Positions 25,590 through 34,813 of a DNA stretch of 49,840 bases are shown piece after piece; the first letter of the stretch is position 1; every line of letters begins with the position of its first letter. The notes under the pieces were generated by a model. It was not told the DNA's origin, searched no databases, and saw only the letters and a program-made list of their open reading frames with translations. The translations under genes were made by a program, and so were the position numbers. The DNA is from Atribacterota bacterium (lineage in GTDB: Bacteria; Atribacterota; Phoenicimicrobiia; Phoenicimicrobiales; Stramentimicrobiaceae): positions 1 through 49,840 of the forward strand of contig JAQUNC010000012.1 in assembly GCA_028717805.1 (NCBI GenBank). The letters run 5' to 3'.

Positions 25590-27488
25590 TCAGGTTAATT
25601 CCTCTACCAGCCAGTCTAAATCCAATTCAATCAGTTTTCCTATACTTGGTTTCCCTTCTTTGTTCCATCCCATTAATTCATAGCGTAATTTTTTGGCCTC
25701 TTCAAAATCCTTTCGCTGTAATGCTCCTTTGCCCTTAAGAGGTCCATCGGGGAAATTAGAAAAAAATATTTCTGGTAAAGTGTCATCATCTGCAGTAAAT
25801 CCTTCTCTAATATTATATACTCTAGCCATATTTATAGTTCTTTCTCCTAATTTCATCAGTTCATACCAGGTAGTCTGCCAGCTGGTTGTAGCACGAACAA
25901 TCGCCAGTAATTCATCCATAGTGCCCAGACTTCTAGGTACATAACCAAAGTCACATATACCTAAAATATCAAAAATAGTCCAGTAAATATCCAGCATCTT
26001 AAACAGAGCTACCTTTCGATAACTCAAATCCGTTGCGTCCAGCGGTTTTAAGATACCAAGACCGCTCATTTCCTTTAAACCAATGGAGTCTTTGCTGGAA
26101 AAGAAAGGATCATGCGGAGCTTTCATGTGATCTGCTCCATAATCAGAAAAAGCAAACTGTAGGGCAAGACTAGCTTTGGCTCTCGGATCGTGCATAGGAA
26201 CTTCCTGTCCTTTAACCTCTTTTAAATATTTCTCAGAGCCCCGGCCAATTTGGCGGGATAATATACGTGAACCCTGGGCTAACAACTTGCCAAATCCCTC
26301 TTTTTTAGCAATCTTTTCAATTAAAATAAGCAAGGCTTCTTTATTGCCAAAATGCAAATCTATACCATCTGCATCTTCCCTATTTAATATTCCCTCTTCA
26401 TAACATTGCATAGCGAAAGCAATAGTCATTCCTGCTGAGATGGTATCTATACCCCATTTGTTACATAATTCGTTGGCTTTAGCCACATAGGGCAAATCAG
26501 CAATACCACAAATAGAACCAAGGGCTACAACAGTTTCGTATTCTGGTCCCCCATAAACAGGATTTATTTCTATTTCTCCATTATTAAACTCTACTACTCT
26601 TTTACAGCGAATCGGGCAGGCATAACAGCTATCCCTCCCTTTTAGAATTGTTTTATTATAAATTTCAGCAGTAAGATTTTCACCATCCCGAAAATAACCG
26701 GTAGTCCAGTTTAAAGATGGAAGTGAGCCTGATTCGTAAAACCCCCTTACTGTAGCAGGGGTACCATATTCCCTTAAAGCTCTGCTCAAAGGATTTTCCA
26801 TAACTCTTCGGGCAATATTCGCAGATATTTCTTTCACTCTTTCTTTATCATAAAGGGTAACAGGATTGTTACCTCTTACCACAATGGCTTTAAGTCTTTT
26901 AGAACCCATCACAGCGCCTAATCCGTTTCTACCATTAAAATGAGTTAACTCATTAACAATATTGGCATATAAGACCTGATTCTCTCCAGCCAGGCCAATC
27001 TGACATATTCTGATATTTTTATCTCCCAGTTCTTCCTTGATTATTTGTTCTACTTGATAGGTTTCCTTACCCCAGAGATTGGTGGCATCTTTAAATTCGA
27101 CCTGTCCGTCTTTAATCCAGATATAGCATGGTTGTTCAGCAATGCCTCGAATAACTATGGCATCAAAACCAGCCTTTTTTAGTTCCGGTCCCCAATAACC
27201 GCCTGCTTCAGATTCTCCCTGTGCTCCAGTTAAAGGAGATTTAGTACAAACTGTATAACGGGGCATTGCCGGAGCTGCATTCCCTAAAATAACACTGGTA
27301 GAAAAAATAAGTAAATTATCCCCTGAAAAAGGATCCACACCTGGTTTCATTTCTTTTAACATATAGTAAAGTCCAAATCCTCGGCCCCCCCAGTAGGTAC
27401 GATAAAAAATTTCATCAGGCTGTTCAATCTGATAACTTTTTTTATCGAGGTCAATTCTTAAAATCTTACTGTTATATCCAAATGGCAT
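25590..27488 (-). CDS. aor: Aldehyde:ferredoxin oxidoreductase (tungsten, AOR family)
   Basis: This 632-residue cytoplasmic enzyme oxidises aldehydes to acids, or the reverse, with ferredoxin, using a tungsten-bispterin centre and a [4Fe-4S] cluster. The cluster ligands are Cys288, Cys291 and Cys295 (CYACPIRC) with a fourth likely at Cys512 (GICDFGY), the same spacing as the Pyrococcus enzyme. Pterin-binding stretches include YWGGRGFGLYYMLKE and GSKRLKAIVVRG. An AGGAAGGAG ribosome site is present. A divergent DUF362 ferredoxin-type protein begins 215 bp away and could be an electron partner. No MoaD-like or pterin gene is nearby. Confidence 0.95.
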   Translation of the reverse strand: MPFGYNSKILRIDLDKKSYQIEQPDEIFYRTYWGGRGFGLYYMLKEMKPGVDPFSGDNLLIFSTSVILGNAAPAMPRYTVCTKSPLTGAQGESEAGGYWGPELKKAGFDAIVIRGIAEQPCYIWIKDGQVEFKDATNLWGKETYQVEQIIKEELGDKNIRICQIGLAGENQVLYANIVNELTHFNGRNGLGAVMGSKRLKAIVVRGNNPVTLYDKERVKEISANIARRVMENPLSRALREYGTPATVRGFYESGSLPSLNWTTGYFRDGENLTAEIYNKTILKGRDSCYACPIRCKRVVEFNNGEIEINPVYGGPEYETVVALGSICGIADLPYVAKANELCNKWGIDTISAGMTIAFAMQCYEEGILNREDADGIDLHFGNKEALLILIEKIAKKEGFGKLLAQGSRILSRQIGRGSEKYLKEVKGQEVPMHDPRAKASLALQFAFSDYGADHMKAPHDPFFSSKDSIGLKEMSGLGILKPLDATDLSYRKVALFKMLDIYWTIFDILGICDFGYVPRSLGTMDELLAIVRATTSWQTTWYELMKLGERTINMARVYNIREGFTADDDTLPEIFFSNFPDGPLKGKGALQRKDFEEAKKLRYELMGWNKEGKPSIGKLIELDLDWLVEELT

Positions 27489-27703
27489 TAATAAGCTCCT
27501 TCCTATTAATATTTTATATTCTAAATTTTTTGTTTTTATTTTTCTTCCTGCTGAATAGGATACTAAATACTATTCTCTATATTAATGAACAAATTTGATT
27601 TTAGCAAATAATATCTGGATAATTACTTAGCACGAATTACTATTTATTTTTGCAGAATTTTGTTATAATGGAAAAGTTTAAAAAATGGTAAACGGATCTG
27701 AGC

Positions 27704-28855
27704 ATGAATAATAGAAAAGTTGTTTTTATACCCTGTAAAACATATCAGCAAAATGAGGTAAACAGAGCAATCCAGCAATTGTTTACCGAGTTAGGTGGTC
27801 TCAATCAATATATCCAGCCTGGGCAAAAGGTACTGTTAAAAGTCAATCTATTGATGAAAAAATCTCCAGAAGCAGCGGTTACCACTCATCCTGCTTTAGT
27901 AGAAGCCATTGTTAATCAAATTCATACTCTTGGTGCAAGGGCTATAATAGCTGATAGTCCCGGCGGACCTTTCACCAAATCCTGGTTAAAAGGTATTTAT
28001 CGGGAAACCGGTATGGAAGAAGTTGCTGCTAAAACAGGTGCTCAATTAAACTGGAATTTCCAGCAACAGGAATTCTCTAATCCAGAAGGAAAAATTCTTA
28101 AACAGATTACCGTAGCAAAGATCATTAAAGAAGTTGATGTGGTTATTTCTCTGGCTAAACTAAAAACACACGGTTTTACCATCTATACTGGTGCGGTAAA
28201 AAATCTTTTTGGCACCATACCGGGTCTCTTAAAAGCGGACTATCATTTAAGAATGAGCGACGTCAGGGATTTTTCCAATATGCTGGTTGATGTTACCGAA
28301 TTTGTAAAACCACAATTATCAATTATGGATGCAGTAATAGCTATGGAAGGTACCGGTCCGTCAGCCGGTGATCCAAAGCAGGTTGGTCTTCTGGGTGCTT
28401 CGACTAATCCTCATGCCCTTGATCTTGCTTGTTGTTATCTAATTGACCTGGCTGCTGAGCGAATATTTACTTTACAGAAGGCCATAGAGAGAGGACTGAT
28501 ACCAACAAATATCCAGGAGCTTGATATTAAGGGAATAAATAGAGAAAAGTTTGAGCCAATCCCCTTTAAAGTTCCGACAACGTCACGGAGCAGACATATT
28601 CCCATTCCCTTACCTCCTCGCCTGGATGACTTCTTTTACAAAATATTACGTCCTAAACCTGATTTTAGACACAAAAAATGTGTGGGTTGTGGCTTATGCG
28701 CCCGGCATTGTCCTGCCAAATGTATTGAAATGATTGAAAATAGACCGAAAGCCGATCTTACTCGCTGTATTCGATGCTTCTGCTGCCAGGAGTTATGCCC
28801 TTATCAGGCAGTTGAAATAAAAAGAAGTAGATTATCACAATTAATATTCCGATAA
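27704..28855 (+). CDS. DUF362 protein with C-terminal two-[4Fe-4S] ferredoxin domain
   Basis: This protein is 383 residues long. Residues about 40-290 form the DUF362 domain, with GQKVLLKVNLLMKK, VTTHPALVEA, DSPGGPF and KLKTHGFTIYTGAVKNLFG, all typical landmarks. Residues about 320-375 hold two CxxCxxCxxxC clusters (CVGCGLCARHC and CIRCFCCQELC). The DUF362 function is not firmly known; it is frequent in anaerobes next to oxidoreductases. It is divergent from AOR, so an electron-transfer link is possible but only inferred. The ribosome site is weak. Confidence 0.88.
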   Translation: MNNRKVVFIPCKTYQQNEVNRAIQQLFTELGGLNQYIQPGQKVLLKVNLLMKKSPEAAVTTHPALVEAIVNQIHTLGARAIIADSPGGPFTKSWLKGIYRETGMEEVAAKTGAQLNWNFQQQEFSNPEGKILKQITVAKIIKEVDVVISLAKLKTHGFTIYTGAVKNLFGTIPGLLKADYHLRMSDVRDFSNMLVDVTEFVKPQLSIMDAVIAMEGTGPSAGDPKQVGLLGASTNPHALDLACCYLIDLAAERIFTLQKAIERGLIPTNIQELDIKGINREKFEPIPFKVPTTSRSRHIPIPLPPRLDDFFYKILRPKPDFRHKKCVGCGLCARHCPAKCIEMIENRPKADLTRCIRCFCCQELCPYQAVEIKRSRLSQLIFR

Positions 28856-29194
28856 TCAATCTTTTTTCTAAATATTAATAATAAACATTGGGTATCGCTT
28901 TTTTCCATCCGATCTAATTTTTTAATTACCGGCCTACCATTCTCTCACCGGGCAGGAATTTATTTGAAACCTTTTTGATAAATCTTTACTTTTTTTCTGT
29001 TAGATAGAACTATGTATCTATTGCTGGCTCTATAGTTTATAATAAGGATTATTTTATTAGCCATTAAGGGGTTGCTTTGAAAAGCACCTTTCTAATTATT
29101 TTATAAAAATGGAGACCAGGCTCTTGTTTTATTTTAGAATAGTGTTACAATTATTAAAAAAGTAACACGATTTCTAATAAAAATGGGGGTTTCA
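28856..29194. other. Intergenic region upstream of btuF-like gene
   Basis: These 339 bases hold no gene. A stem-loop with AAGGGGTTGCTTT paired imperfectly to AAGCACCTTT lies at about 29064-29094, about 100 bases before the btuF-like start. No second cobalamin riboswitch was found here: the B12 box and CGGTG elements are absent. A GGGGG ribosome site lies just before ATG 29195. Confidence 0.4.
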
Positions 29195-30295
29195 ATGTTT
29201 ATTAAAAACAAATTATTTATTGTTTTTTGGAGTCTACTACTTGTCAGTATCTTTACTTCCTATTGTTTGGCGTCTGATATTCAAATAACCGATACCTTAG
29301 GTAGGGAAGTGGGTATACCACAGGAGATCAACCGAATTCTGGCAGTAGGGTGTTCTCTTAGGGAGGTTCTTTCTTTTGATGTAGTAGATAAGATTGTGGG
29401 GATTGAGTACCGGGAGAAAGCCAAAACAGATGAAAAGGGAGCTCCCCAGGGCTCTGATTTGCCCTATATGCTTGCTTTCCCTGAATTGTATAATTTACCG
29501 GTAGTCAATATAGGAGCAGGTGGAAGCGGATATAACCATGAAGTGATTATACAATTAAATCCCGATATTATATTCATGGGTGCAACTGATACTCAGAAAG
29601 TTGATGATTTACAGAATAAGACCAGGATCCCGGTTATTGCAGTATATACTAATCCTATTGGGACACTCAAACAAGACGAAATGTTTTACCAATCTTTAAA
29701 AATTATTGGTGAAGCATTAGGTAAAAAAGACCGAGCCGAGGAGTTAATCAATGCAATTGAAACTTATAAAAAAGACCTCAGTAATCGAACAAAAGATATT
29801 TCTGATGAGCAAAAATTAACTGCCTATATTGCTGGAAGGGCTTTTTATGGTTCTCATGGCTTAACTTCTACTGATCCGCAATGGCCTCCCTTTAATTGGC
29901 TCAATATACTGAATGTTGCCTATGAATTGTCTGAGTTGAGTTCCGGAGTTAATATCGATAAAGAAGCACTGATCGGTTGGAATCCTGAGGTGATTTTTAT
30001 ATCTCCTGTTTCATTGTCTATTATAGAAAACGAGTTACAAACCAGTCCCTTCAAAGAGCTTAAGGCAATCCAGGAAAATAAAGTATACTATGTCTTACCT
30101 TTTTGCTGGTATTCCTATAACAAGGAAAACGCAATCATTGACGCCTATTATGTGGGGAAGACGATCTATCCAGATATATTTCAGGATATAAATATTGATC
30201 AAAAAGGAGTAGAGGTCTTTAAGAAATTTTACGGAGGGAGCGGTGAAAGTGCTTATTATACTCTAAAAGATAGATTTAAAGCGTTCAGTCAATAA
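29195..30295 (+). CDS. Corrinoid/iron-chelate ABC transporter binding protein (BtuF-like)
   Basis: This is a 366-residue periplasmic binding protein of the helical-backbone class (Peripla_BP_2). A signal peptide lies at about 1-26 (FIVFWSLLLVS, ending near CLAS). The mature part starts IQITDTLGREVGIPQEINRI, the standard opening, and has QLNPDIIFMG and WNPEVIFISP strands. It is about 70 residues longer than E. coli BtuF because of an insert near LPYMLAFPELYNLP. ATG 29195 is preferred over 29183 because GGGGG lies between them as ribosome site. With the FecCD-type permease, the ATPase and a B12-riboswitch-linked receptor nearby, a corrinoid ligand is favoured, but a siderophore or haem cannot be excluded. 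Confidence 0.88.
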   Translation: MFIKNKLFIVFWSLLLVSIFTSYCLASDIQITDTLGREVGIPQEINRILAVGCSLREVLSFDVVDKIVGIEYREKAKTDEKGAPQGSDLPYMLAFPELYNLPVVNIGAGGSGYNHEVIIQLNPDIIFMGATDTQKVDDLQNKTRIPVIAVYTNPIGTLKQDEMFYQSLKIIGEALGKKDRAEELINAIETYKKDLSNRTKDISDEQKLTAYIAGRAFYGSHGLTSTDPQWPPFNWLNILNVAYELSELSSGVNIDKEALIGWNPEVIFISPVSLSIIENELQTSPFKELKAIQENKVYYVLPFCWYSYNKENAIIDAYYVGKTIYPDIFQDINIDQKGVEVFKKFYGGSGESAYYTLKDRFKAFSQ

Positions 30296-30345
30296 TGGAG
30301 TATTATATATTATAATACATCATATTTACTAATTGGTGAAAAAAT

Positions 30346-31395
30346 TTGAATAAAAATGTAGTCCAAAAATATACTCAATTGAATAGAAAAAAAATAGTTA
30401 TGGGAGGTATCCTAATTATCTTTTTACTCTTGTTTGGTCTATTTTCCCTATCCATAGGTGGACATAAGCTCTCTTTATCCACAATTTATCAAGCCTTAAT
30501 AGGCAAAGGAGGGAACACAGCGGAGTTAATCATTTGGAATATTCGTCTTCCTAGAATATTAGCAGCTATCATTGCCGGTATTTCCCTGGCAGTTTCCGGA
30601 GCAGTGATGCAATGTACCTTAAGAAATCCACTGGCTTCCCCTTATACCATAGGAATATCGCATGGGGCAATGTTTGGAGCTGCTGTTGCTATTATCCTGT
30701 TTGGTATTGGTGGTGCTGAGAGTACCGGAAAAATATTTATTAACAGCCCCTATCTGATAACTGTTTTTGCCTTTTTAGGTTCCTTTGTGGCTGTTTTAGT
30801 GATCCTGCTACTGGCAAAGTTAAAAAATTTTGCTCCAGAAACCATTATACTGGCTGGAGTAACTATGAGTTCTTTATTCACTGCCGGAACTATGGTCATG
30901 CAATATTTTGCAAATGACCTGCAATTAGCAGCTATGGTTTACTGGTCTTTTGGAGATCTGGGAAGACCACATTGGGTAGAGGTAGGTATAATGGCAGTAT
31001 TTATGATTTTATCTGTTGCTTATTTTATTTACAAACGCTGGGATTATAATGCTTTAGAAAGTGGAGAGGAAAGTGCCAAATCATTAGGAGTCAATACCAA
31101 AAAAACCAGATTATTAGGAATGTTGGTTGCCTCCCTCCTGGTATCGGTCAATGTGGCCTTTTTGGGTATTATCGGTTTTGTTGGATTAATATGCCCTCAT
31201 CTGGTAAGAATATTAATAGGTGGAGATTATCGCTTTATCATCCCTATCTCTGCCTTAATTGGAGCATTATTATTACTCATTTCCGATACTGTTGCCCGTA
31301 CTATTATTTCACCTATTATATTGCCGGTAGGAATATTAACCTCTTTTCTGGGAGCCCCGGTCTTTCTTTACTTGCTTATTAAAAGATATCGGTGA
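30346..31395 (+). CDS. Corrinoid/iron-chelate ABC transporter permease (BtuC/FecCD family)
   Basis: This 349-residue inner-membrane permease has about ten helices. Landmarks are IIWNIRLPRILAAIIAGISL, SGAVMQCTLRNPLASPYTIG, LAGVTMSS and FVGLICPHLVRILIGGDYR, the last being the ATPase coupling loop. Start is TTG at 30346; the ATG 11 bases later is in another frame and stops at once, and the next in-frame Met (about residue 19) would cut into the first helix. It lies 50 bp after the binding protein and 144 bp before the ATPase gene. Confidence 0.9.
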   Translation: MNKNVVQKYTQLNRKKIVMGGILIIFLLLFGLFSLSIGGHKLSLSTIYQALIGKGGNTAELIIWNIRLPRILAAIIAGISLAVSGAVMQCTLRNPLASPYTIGISHGAMFGAAVAIILFGIGGAESTGKIFINSPYLITVFAFLGSFVAVLVILLLAKLKNFAPETIILAGVTMSSLFTAGTMVMQYFANDLQLAAMVYWSFGDLGRPHWVEVGIMAVFMILSVAYFIYKRWDYNALESGEESAKSLGVNTKKTRLLGMLVASLLVSVNVAFLGIIGFVGLICPHLVRILIGGDYRFIIPISALIGALLLLISDTVARTIISPIILPVGILTSFLGAPVFLYLLIKRYR

Positions 31396-31539
31396 TAAAA
31401 TAAATTCTAAAGATTAAGAGGTAATAAAGCTTATTATTTTTACCTGAAGCCCGAGAATTGGTAATATTCAATTCATTAAGAGGATTCAGTAAAAAATGGA
31501 AAGGGATGAATAGAAAAAGAAGAATAAGGGAGATAACAA

Positions 31540-32292
31540 ATGATTCTTCAAGTAGATGGAATGGAATTCTCTTACCCGAGTAAAAGTGTTTTAAAAAATA
31601 TAGTATTTCAGGTAAATAAAGGAGAGGTTGTTTCTGTCCTGGGAATAAACGGAGCAGGCAAATCTACCCTGTTAAGGTGTATCAATAAGATATTGAAGCC
31701 ACAAAAAGGAACTGTATTAATTGATAGATTTAATTTAAAACAATTAGATGATGTGGGGATTGCCCAAAAAATGGCTTATGTTCCTCAAAATACTATCAGT
31801 AATTATATGACCGTTTTTGATACAGTGCTCTTAGGTAGAAAACCTTATATTAAATGGGAAGCCTCTAAAAGGGATCTTGAAATTACCAGCAATATTTTAA
31901 AGCTAATGCAGTTAGAAAAATATGCCTTGCGCAACACCAATGAGTTAAGTGGTGGTGAACTGCAAAAAGTTATTATTGCCAGGGCTCTGGTTCAGGAACC
32001 TAAAGTTCTTTTGTTAGATGAACCGGCTAACAATCTAGATTTAAAAAATCAGATAGAAGTGATGAAAATCATTAGAGATATTTCCAGAACTCAAAATATT
32101 TCTGCTATTGTAGTTATGCATGACTTAAACCTAACTTTGAGATTCTCCGATAAATTTATTATGTTAAAAGATGGAAAAATCTTCTCAGAAGGGGGTAGCA
32201 AAGTAATTAACTCCAGAAATATCCGGGAAGTTTTTGATGTAAACGCCTATGTAGATAATTATAATGGTATTCCCATTGTAGTATTAGAGTAA
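31540..32292 (+). CDS. Corrinoid/iron-chelate ABC transporter ATPase (BtuD/FecE family)
   Basis: This 250-residue ATPase has Walker A GINGAGKSTLLR, Q-loop VPQNT, signature LSGGELQKVIIARAL, Walker B VLLLDEPANNLDLK and switch VVMHDLNLTLRFSD, all intact. It energises the permease encoded upstream. AGGGAGATAACAA precedes the ATG. It is the last gene before the riboswitch-controlled receptor operon; its own transcription seems to come from upstream of the binding protein. Confidence 0.92.
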   Translation: MILQVDGMEFSYPSKSVLKNIVFQVNKGEVVSVLGINGAGKSTLLRCINKILKPQKGTVLIDRFNLKQLDDVGIAQKMAYVPQNTISNYMTVFDTVLLGRKPYIKWEASKRDLEITSNILKLMQLEKYALRNTNELSGGELQKVIIARALVQEPKVLLLDEPANNLDLKNQIEVMKIIRDISRTQNISAIVVMHDLNLTLRFSDKFIMLKDGKIFSEGGSKVINSRNIREVFDVNAYVDNYNGIPIVVLE

Positions 32293-32433
32293 TGTGGTGG
32301 TTAAAATATTTTTACTTAATCTATATAAATTATTAATTGCCTTTTTTACCAATATCAATGGTTGAATAAATAATTTTACCAAAAAGATTGAGTTAGAAAC
32401 GCCTGCCATTTGTATATTTAGTGAAGTCCTAAC

Positions 32434-32461
32434 TTGACAAATCGGATAGACAAAATATAAT
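32434..32461 (+). promoter_or_regulatory. Consensus promoter for the B12-riboswitch operon
   Basis: TTGACA (32434-32439), a 16-bp spacer and TATAAT (32456-32461) are exact matches to both sigma-70 hexamers. Start is expected near 32468, about 40 bases upstream of the riboswitch aptamer. Confidence 0.8.
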
Positions 32462-32506
32462 ACTAGGTAAAAAGAGAATAGAAAAAAATAAATAGAGTTT
32501 TAACAT

Positions 32507-32654
32507 TCATGGTTCAGAAGTGATTAAAAAGGAAAACGGTGCAAGACCGTTGCTGTCGTCGCATCTGTAATCAGCATAACCCGGTATTATTCACTGCCCA
32601 GCAGGTGGGAAGGATAATACTAAAAGGAGCTGGGAGCCAGAAGACTTGCCATGA
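32507..32654 (+). ncRNA. Cobalamin riboswitch
   Basis: A P1 helix pairs TCATGG (32507-32512) with CCATGA (32649-32654). Inside are the conserved ACGGTGCAAGACCGT hairpin (about 32536-32550), GTCGCATCTGTAATC, CACTG, GGTGGGAAGG and the B12 box AGCCAGAAGACTTGCC at 32635-32650. The order and spacing are those of adenosyl/aquo-cobalamin riboswitches. It precedes a TonB-dependent receptor gene, the classical BtuB arrangement. Confidence 0.93.
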
Positions 32655-32722
32655 TTGTCTGCTTGGGAGACCTCCGACATAGAGGGAGAGCAGGAGTAAA
32701 CAAATAGTGGTAAGTTTATTAA

Positions 32723-32757
32723 GCTGCCTTCTTGGAAAGAGGAGGCAGTTTTTTTAT
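32723..32757 (+). terminator. Riboswitch expression-platform terminator
   Basis: GCTGCCTTCTT and GAGGAGGCAG form a stem around a short GGAAA-type loop, followed by seven T at 32749-32755. It lies 68 bases after the aptamer and 84 bases before the receptor start, so B12 binding probably promotes termination here. An intervening hairpin at about 32660-32694 (CTGCT/AGCAG) may take part in switching. Confidence 0.85.
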
Positions 32758-32840
32758 TTACCAGGGGGAAGGAAGGGGGGAACAACTGTAAAATATTTTA
32801 TTTGATAAGAGCATTAATAATAGAAAGGGAACGAATAATA

Positions 32841-34733
32841 ATGTCCAAAAAATTTTATTTTATTCTTATAGCACTACTTATTTTCGTAAATATACCTTTG
32901 CTTTGTACTAATATTTTTGCAACCGAATTGCAGGATTCTCTTTTTACATTGGAAGAAATTGTGGTTATTGCCTCAAAATACCCGCAAGAATTACTTACCT
33001 CAATAGCTAGCGTTGAAATTATTAACAAAAAAGATATAGAGATCTCTAAATCTGAGAATTTATCGGGAATAATAAAAAATATTGCTGGGCTTGAAATAAC
33101 AGATTATGGTTCTCCCGGTGATATTAAATCGGTTAGCATTCGCGGTTCTTCTCCTGAACAAGTCTTAATCATGATAGACGGGAAGGTTGTTAACGATCCC
33201 CAAACCGGTAAAATAGATCTGGGCTTAATCCCGGTCGGTATGATTGAAAAAATCGAAATTTATCGAGGACCGGCATCAGCCCTCTATGGAGCAAATGCCT
33301 TAGGTGGGGTTATTAATATAATAACTCAAGGTGGGGGAGAGGAAAAAAAAGGAACGGCAGGAGTTTATTTCGGGAGCTATCATACCCAAAAATACCAGGC
33401 TTCTTATCAAAATCGAAGCAATGATTTTGACTATTTTTTTACTGGTGAATATTACCAAACAGAAGGTGACCGAGAAAACAGTCAATTGGATAAGATTTCT
33501 TTGCTGGGCAAGATTTCCAAGGAGATAGATCAAAAAACTGATTTGGATTTATCTATTCGTTATCATGATTATCAAAGAGGATTGCCCGGTTCTTTGGATT
33601 ACCCTACTCCCAATGCCCAGCAAAATGACCGGAATTTCAATCTGAATTTAAAATGGCAGAAAAGAGAAGAGAATAAAGATATCAATATAATAGCCTGGTA
33701 TGATTTTCACCGTCTTTATTATAACAATCCGGATGAATGGGAACACACCGGTGCCAGTATTCATAAAACCTATACTGCCGGGTTATCTTTTGATAGCACC
33801 CATTATAACTTCAGTTTTGATGATGACCATATAGAAAGTGACCATACTCTAACTTGGGGTGGAGATATTAAATACCATTGGATAGATAGTACAGATATCG
33901 GAAAACAACAAGATCTAAACAGTGCAGTATTTATTCAGGATGTCTGGCAGCCGGCAGAATTAGAAAAGCTAAGTATAACAGCTGGAGTACGTTATGATTA
34001 CCATCAAATCTTTGGTGGACAGTTTAACCCTCGGGTAGGGATTTCCTATCGTTTGCAAGATGAGCTCAGTTTTCATGCTTCTGTAGGCCGTGCTTATCGT
34101 GCACCCACTTATGATGATCTTTACTGGCCGGAAGATGGCTATGTTGGCGGTAACCCGGATTTGTTACCAGAAATCGCCTGGGCTTATGAAGCAGGATTAC
34201 GCTTTATAAATGAAAAAGGAGACGCTCAGGCTGAGTTAAATGTCTTTCAAAAAAATGTAAATGACTTAATTAATTGGACAGCTGATCCTGACGGGGTATG
34301 GAGACCTTCTAATATTGGCTCAGCACGTATTGTTGGAACAGAGGTTATCCTAAAGAGAGAATTTAATGACCACTTTATTGGAAATCTGAATTATACCTAT
34401 GTAAATGCCACTGACCTTGATACAGGCAATCCATTAAAACCAAGACATAAGTATGGGCTTGGTTTGGCTTACTTAAATCAGTTTGGAGTAAATAAGGATG
34501 ACTTTACAATAGGATTGAATGGATACATAGTCACAGGCCGACCTGATAATTTAGATAATTATTATCTTTTTGAAGCAAATATTGATAGAGATTTTACTGT
34601 TAATAAAGAAAAGGACCAGAAAATTAAATTAAGCCTCTCCATCAAAAATTTATTTGATCAAAGACCTGAATTAGTCAGTGGATATCCAGTTCAGGGAAGA
34701 ACATTTCTATTGGGAATTAGTGCTGATTTTTAA
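32841..34733 (+). CDS. btuB: TonB-dependent outer-membrane receptor, BtuB-like
   Basis: This is a 630-residue outer-membrane receptor. A signal peptide covers about 1-27, ending near NIFATE. A TonB-box-like segment TLEEIVVIAS follows at about 34-43. The plug domain (about 45-165) carries SVSIRGSSPEQVLIMIDG and YRGPASALYGANALGGVINII. The 22-strand barrel follows, and the chain ends with LGISADF, a C-terminal aromatic typical for Bam insertion. ATG 32841 is chosen for the signal peptide and an AAAGGGA site; the frame from 32802 adds 13 charged residues. The upstream cobalamin riboswitch makes corrinoid uptake the best functional call. This gene is direct evidence for an outer membrane. Confidence 0.92.
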   Translation: MSKKFYFILIALLIFVNIPLLCTNIFATELQDSLFTLEEIVVIASKYPQELLTSIASVEIINKKDIEISKSENLSGIIKNIAGLEITDYGSPGDIKSVSIRGSSPEQVLIMIDGKVVNDPQTGKIDLGLIPVGMIEKIEIYRGPASALYGANALGGVINIITQGGGEEKKGTAGVYFGSYHTQKYQASYQNRSNDFDYFFTGEYYQTEGDRENSQLDKISLLGKISKEIDQKTDLDLSIRYHDYQRGLPGSLDYPTPNAQQNDRNFNLNLKWQKREENKDINIIAWYDFHRLYYNNPDEWEHTGASIHKTYTAGLSFDSTHYNFSFDDDHIESDHTLTWGGDIKYHWIDSTDIGKQQDLNSAVFIQDVWQPAELEKLSITAGVRYDYHQIFGGQFNPRVGISYRLQDELSFHASVGRAYRAPTYDDLYWPEDGYVGGNPDLLPEIAWAYEAGLRFINEKGDAQAELNVFQKNVNDLINWTADPDGVWRPSNIGSARIVGTEVILKREFNDHFIGNLNYTYVNATDLDTGNPLKPRHKYGLGLAYLNQFGVNKDDFTIGLNGYIVTGRPDNLDNYYLFEANIDRDFTVNKEKDQKIKLSLSIKNLFDQRPELVSGYPVQGRTFLLGISADF

Positions 34734-34739
34734 AATAGA

Positions 34740-34795
34740 AAATAATAGGGATGGACAAACAAAATATAGTACATCCCTATTATTTCCCTAGCTAG
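34740..34795 (+). terminator. Hairpin between receptor and tonB genes
   Basis: AATAATAGGGATG (34741-34753) and CATCCCTATTATT (34782-34794) are perfectly complementary over 13 bp, extendable by one pair, with a 28-base loop. Only three T follow, so partial termination or mRNA protection after btuB is more likely than full stop. It would reduce tonB-exbB-exbD expression relative to the receptor. Confidence 0.6.
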
Positions 34796-34813
34796 AAAGA
34801 GTATAAAGAAAAA

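Noticed and set aside
28856-29194. Second cobalamin or molybdenum/tungsten cofactor riboswitch upstream of the btuF-like gene or AOR
   Set aside because: Neither the B12 box nor the conserved CGGTG core nor a Moco-type fold is present; only one imperfect stem-loop is seen.
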